Assembly (NCBI GenBank): GCA_021767525.1
Contig: JAASTF010000050.1
Location: 1 to 14,984, forward strand
Direction of reading: 5' to 3'
Length of the DNA stretch: 14,984 nucleotides
Source: Paracoccaceae bacterium
GTDB taxonomy: Bacteria; Pseudomonadota; Alphaproteobacteria; Rhodobacterales; Rhodobacteraceae
Part shown: positions 13,768-14,984 of the stretch, piece after piece
How the letters are laid out: every line of letters starts with the position of its first letter
How positions within the stretch are numbered: the first letter of the stretch is position 1
The notes under the pieces: model-generated
The model's database searches: none
Seen by the model: the letters and a program-made list of their open reading frames with translations, nothing else
Told to the model about the DNA's origin: nothing
Made by a program: the position numbers and the translations under genes

Positions 13768-14984
13768 TACTGCGCCCCCCCGGTGAGCGTCATCCACGTC
13801 ACCAGCACCGCGATGCCGATGACCATCCAGAATGCATAGGTGAAGATGTAGCCAGACTGCGCCCGGCCCGCGAGGCGGGTGAAGAACGGGATCACCCCCA
13901 TCGACACGCCGTTGATCGTGCCGTCGATCACGTCACCATCGCCGCGCTTCCACAGGAAGCCGCCCAGCCACTTGGCCGGCTGCACGAAGATAAAGTCGTA
14001 GATCTCGTCGAAATACCATTTGTTCAGCAGGAACAGGTAAAGCGGGCGGTTCGCCTCGGCCACGCGGCGCGGCATGGCGGGGTTCAGGATGTAGAACCAG
14101 TAAGCCGTCAGCAGGCCCAGAACCATCGCGATGAAGGGGCTGACCTTGACCCATTTCGGCACGGCATGCGCGTCGTCCAGAACGGTGTTGCCCGGGGCCA
14201 CGTGAATGGCGCCCTCGCCCGGTTTGCCGGTCAGAACATAATGATGCTCGCCCTCGCCCTCGGCGGCGACGGTGATGACACCGGGCGCGTCCGAGATCAC
14301 GCGAAGGGTGCCCGCGCCCGACTCGGCCAGCGCCAGCTTGCCTTGCGCGCCACGCAGTCCGGCGTGATCCTCTTCGCCATGCGCGCCGGCCTCGGCATAG
14401 GGCACGCCAAAGAACTTGCCCACGGCATCGGTGTGCCCGAAGAAGCTGTTATACCACACCATGCCCGAAAAAATCGCGCCGATCGCCAGAACGCCCAGCG
14501 GCACCAGCATGACGGTCGGGCTTTCATGGGCGTGTTCATGCGTGTGCTTGTCGCCGCGCGGCTCGCCCCAGAAGGTGAGGAACATCAGCCGCCAGCTGTA
14601 GAAACTGGTGAACAGCGCCGCGATGACCAGCATCCAGAAGGCGTAGCCGCCATTGGTGCCGGCATAGGCGCTTTCGATGACCGCGTCTTTCGACAGGAAG
14701 CCGGCAAAGCCGATGGTGGTCAGCGGAATACCAACACCGGTGATGGCCAGCGTGCCGATCAGCATCGCCCAGAAGGTCACCGGGAATTTCTTGCGCAGCC
14801 CGCCATAGTTCCGCATGTCCTGCTCGTGATGCATCCCGTGAATGACCGAGCCGGCGCCAAGGAACAGCATTGCCTTGAAGAAGGCGTGCGTCAGCAAGTG
14901 GAACATGGCGACCGAGTAAACGCCCACGCCTGCCGCCACGAACATGTAACCCAGCTGCGAACAGGTCGAATAGGCGATCACGCG
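13767..14984 (-). CDS. nuoL: NADH-quinone oxidoreductase subunit L, C-terminal part; 5' end lies outside the window
   Basis: 405 codons of a protein usually 600-700 residues long; the frame is open to the window edge (first residues RVIAYSTCSQLGYMF). NuoL is the distal antiporter-like subunit of complex I and carries the long amphipathic lateral helix at its C-terminus. Seen here: HLLTHAFFKAMLFLGAGSVIHGMHHEQDMRNYGG, including the Lys on a broken helix; GFLSKDAVIESA with the next conserved Lys; and the closing region RPLYLFLLNKWYFDEIYDF...KWLGGFLWKRGDGDVIDG followed by a final membrane helix. Between the helix ending near 14440 and HAVPKWVKVSPF lies a hydrophilic stretch of about 80 residues (coordinates about 14154-14399), longer than I expect. 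A His-rich turn (DKHTHEHAHESP) precedes it. The stop overlaps the nuoM start by one base. Confidence 0.97.
   Translation of the reverse strand, partial: RVIAYSTCSQLGYMFVAAGVGVYSVAMFHLLTHAFFKAMLFLGAGSVIHGMHHEQDMRNYGGLRKKFPVTFWAMLIGTLAITGVGIPLTTIGFAGFLSKDAVIESAYAGTNGGYAFWMLVIAALFTSFYSWRLMFLTFWGEPRGDKHTHEHAHESPTVMLVPLGVLAIGAIFSGMVWYNSFFGHTDAVGKFFGVPYAEAGAHGEEDHAGLRGAQGKLALAESGAGTLRVISDAPGVITVAAEGEGEHHYVLTGKPGEGAIHVAPGNTVLDDAHAVPKWVKVSPFIAMVLGLLTAYWFYILNPAMPRRVAEANRPLYLFLLNKWYFDEIYDFIFVQPAKWLGGFLWKRGDGDVIDGTINGVSMGVIPFFTRLAGRAQSGYIFTYAFWMVIGIAVLVTWMTLTGGAQ

Noticed and set aside
12169..13839. Plus-strand open frame of about 556 codons opposite nuoM
   Set aside because: Same reasoning: the minus strand encodes an intact NuoM. 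The plus-strand product is an implausible His/Gln/Asp-rich protein, the mirror of hydrophobic membrane codons.
1..14984. tRNA, rRNA, CRISPR arrays, insertion sequences, phage or defence genes
   Set aside because: Nearly all bases are covered by housekeeping-type genes with short gaps. I saw no spaced direct repeats, transposase motifs, terminal inverted repeats or cloverleaf-like segments.

Overview
This is a high-GC window with the codon bias and gene content of an alphaproteobacterium. It most resembles the Rhodobacteraceae (Roseobacter/Paracoccus/Rhodobacter relatives). The order nuoL-nuoM-nuoN-birA-coaX-rnj on the minus strand is familiar from that family, and NuoL, RNase J and RF3 all look like its versions. 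The taxonomic call comes from recognising sequences and gene order, not from a search.

Left half (1-6966), plus strand. The window opens inside prfC (peptide chain release factor 3), just after the G4 motif. prfC overlaps by 4 nt a GTG-started gene of unknown function with an Ada-like Cys-x-x-Cys motif. Two short promoter-like elements follow. They are almost identical in their -35, spacer length, -10 and distance to the start codon, and each places the predicted transcription start at the ATG itself. They precede a DUF6869-like gene (1809-2300) and a two-gene unit of paralogous GT2-type glycosyltransferases (2345-5040, ATGA overlap). Next is a DEAD-box RNA helicase of the RhlE type (5242-6681) with a structured leader of about 100 nt, then a small 4-oxalocrotonate-tautomerase-like protein (6748-6966).

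Right half (6968-14984), minus strand. An OsmC-type peroxidase ends one base from the tautomerase stop, convergently. Reading leftward from the window's right end: nuoL (5' end missing), nuoM and nuoN encode the three antiporter-like membrane subunits of respiratory complex I. They are followed by a strong hairpin terminator and then the overlapping set birA (biotin protein ligase), coaX (type III pantothenate kinase) and rnj (ribonuclease J), which ends at a second GC-rich hairpin.

Most of the window is core metabolism and RNA/translation machinery. I found no tRNA, rRNA, CRISPR array, insertion sequence, prophage gene or defence system. No gene-free stretch exceeds about 205 bases; the longest is the helicase leader, 5041-5241. 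The points most worth a second look are the paired leaderless-type promoters, the Cys-motif gene coupled to prfC, the asymmetric glycosyltransferase duplication, hairpins over the ribosome-binding regions of two adjacent genes, and a long soluble segment in NuoL.
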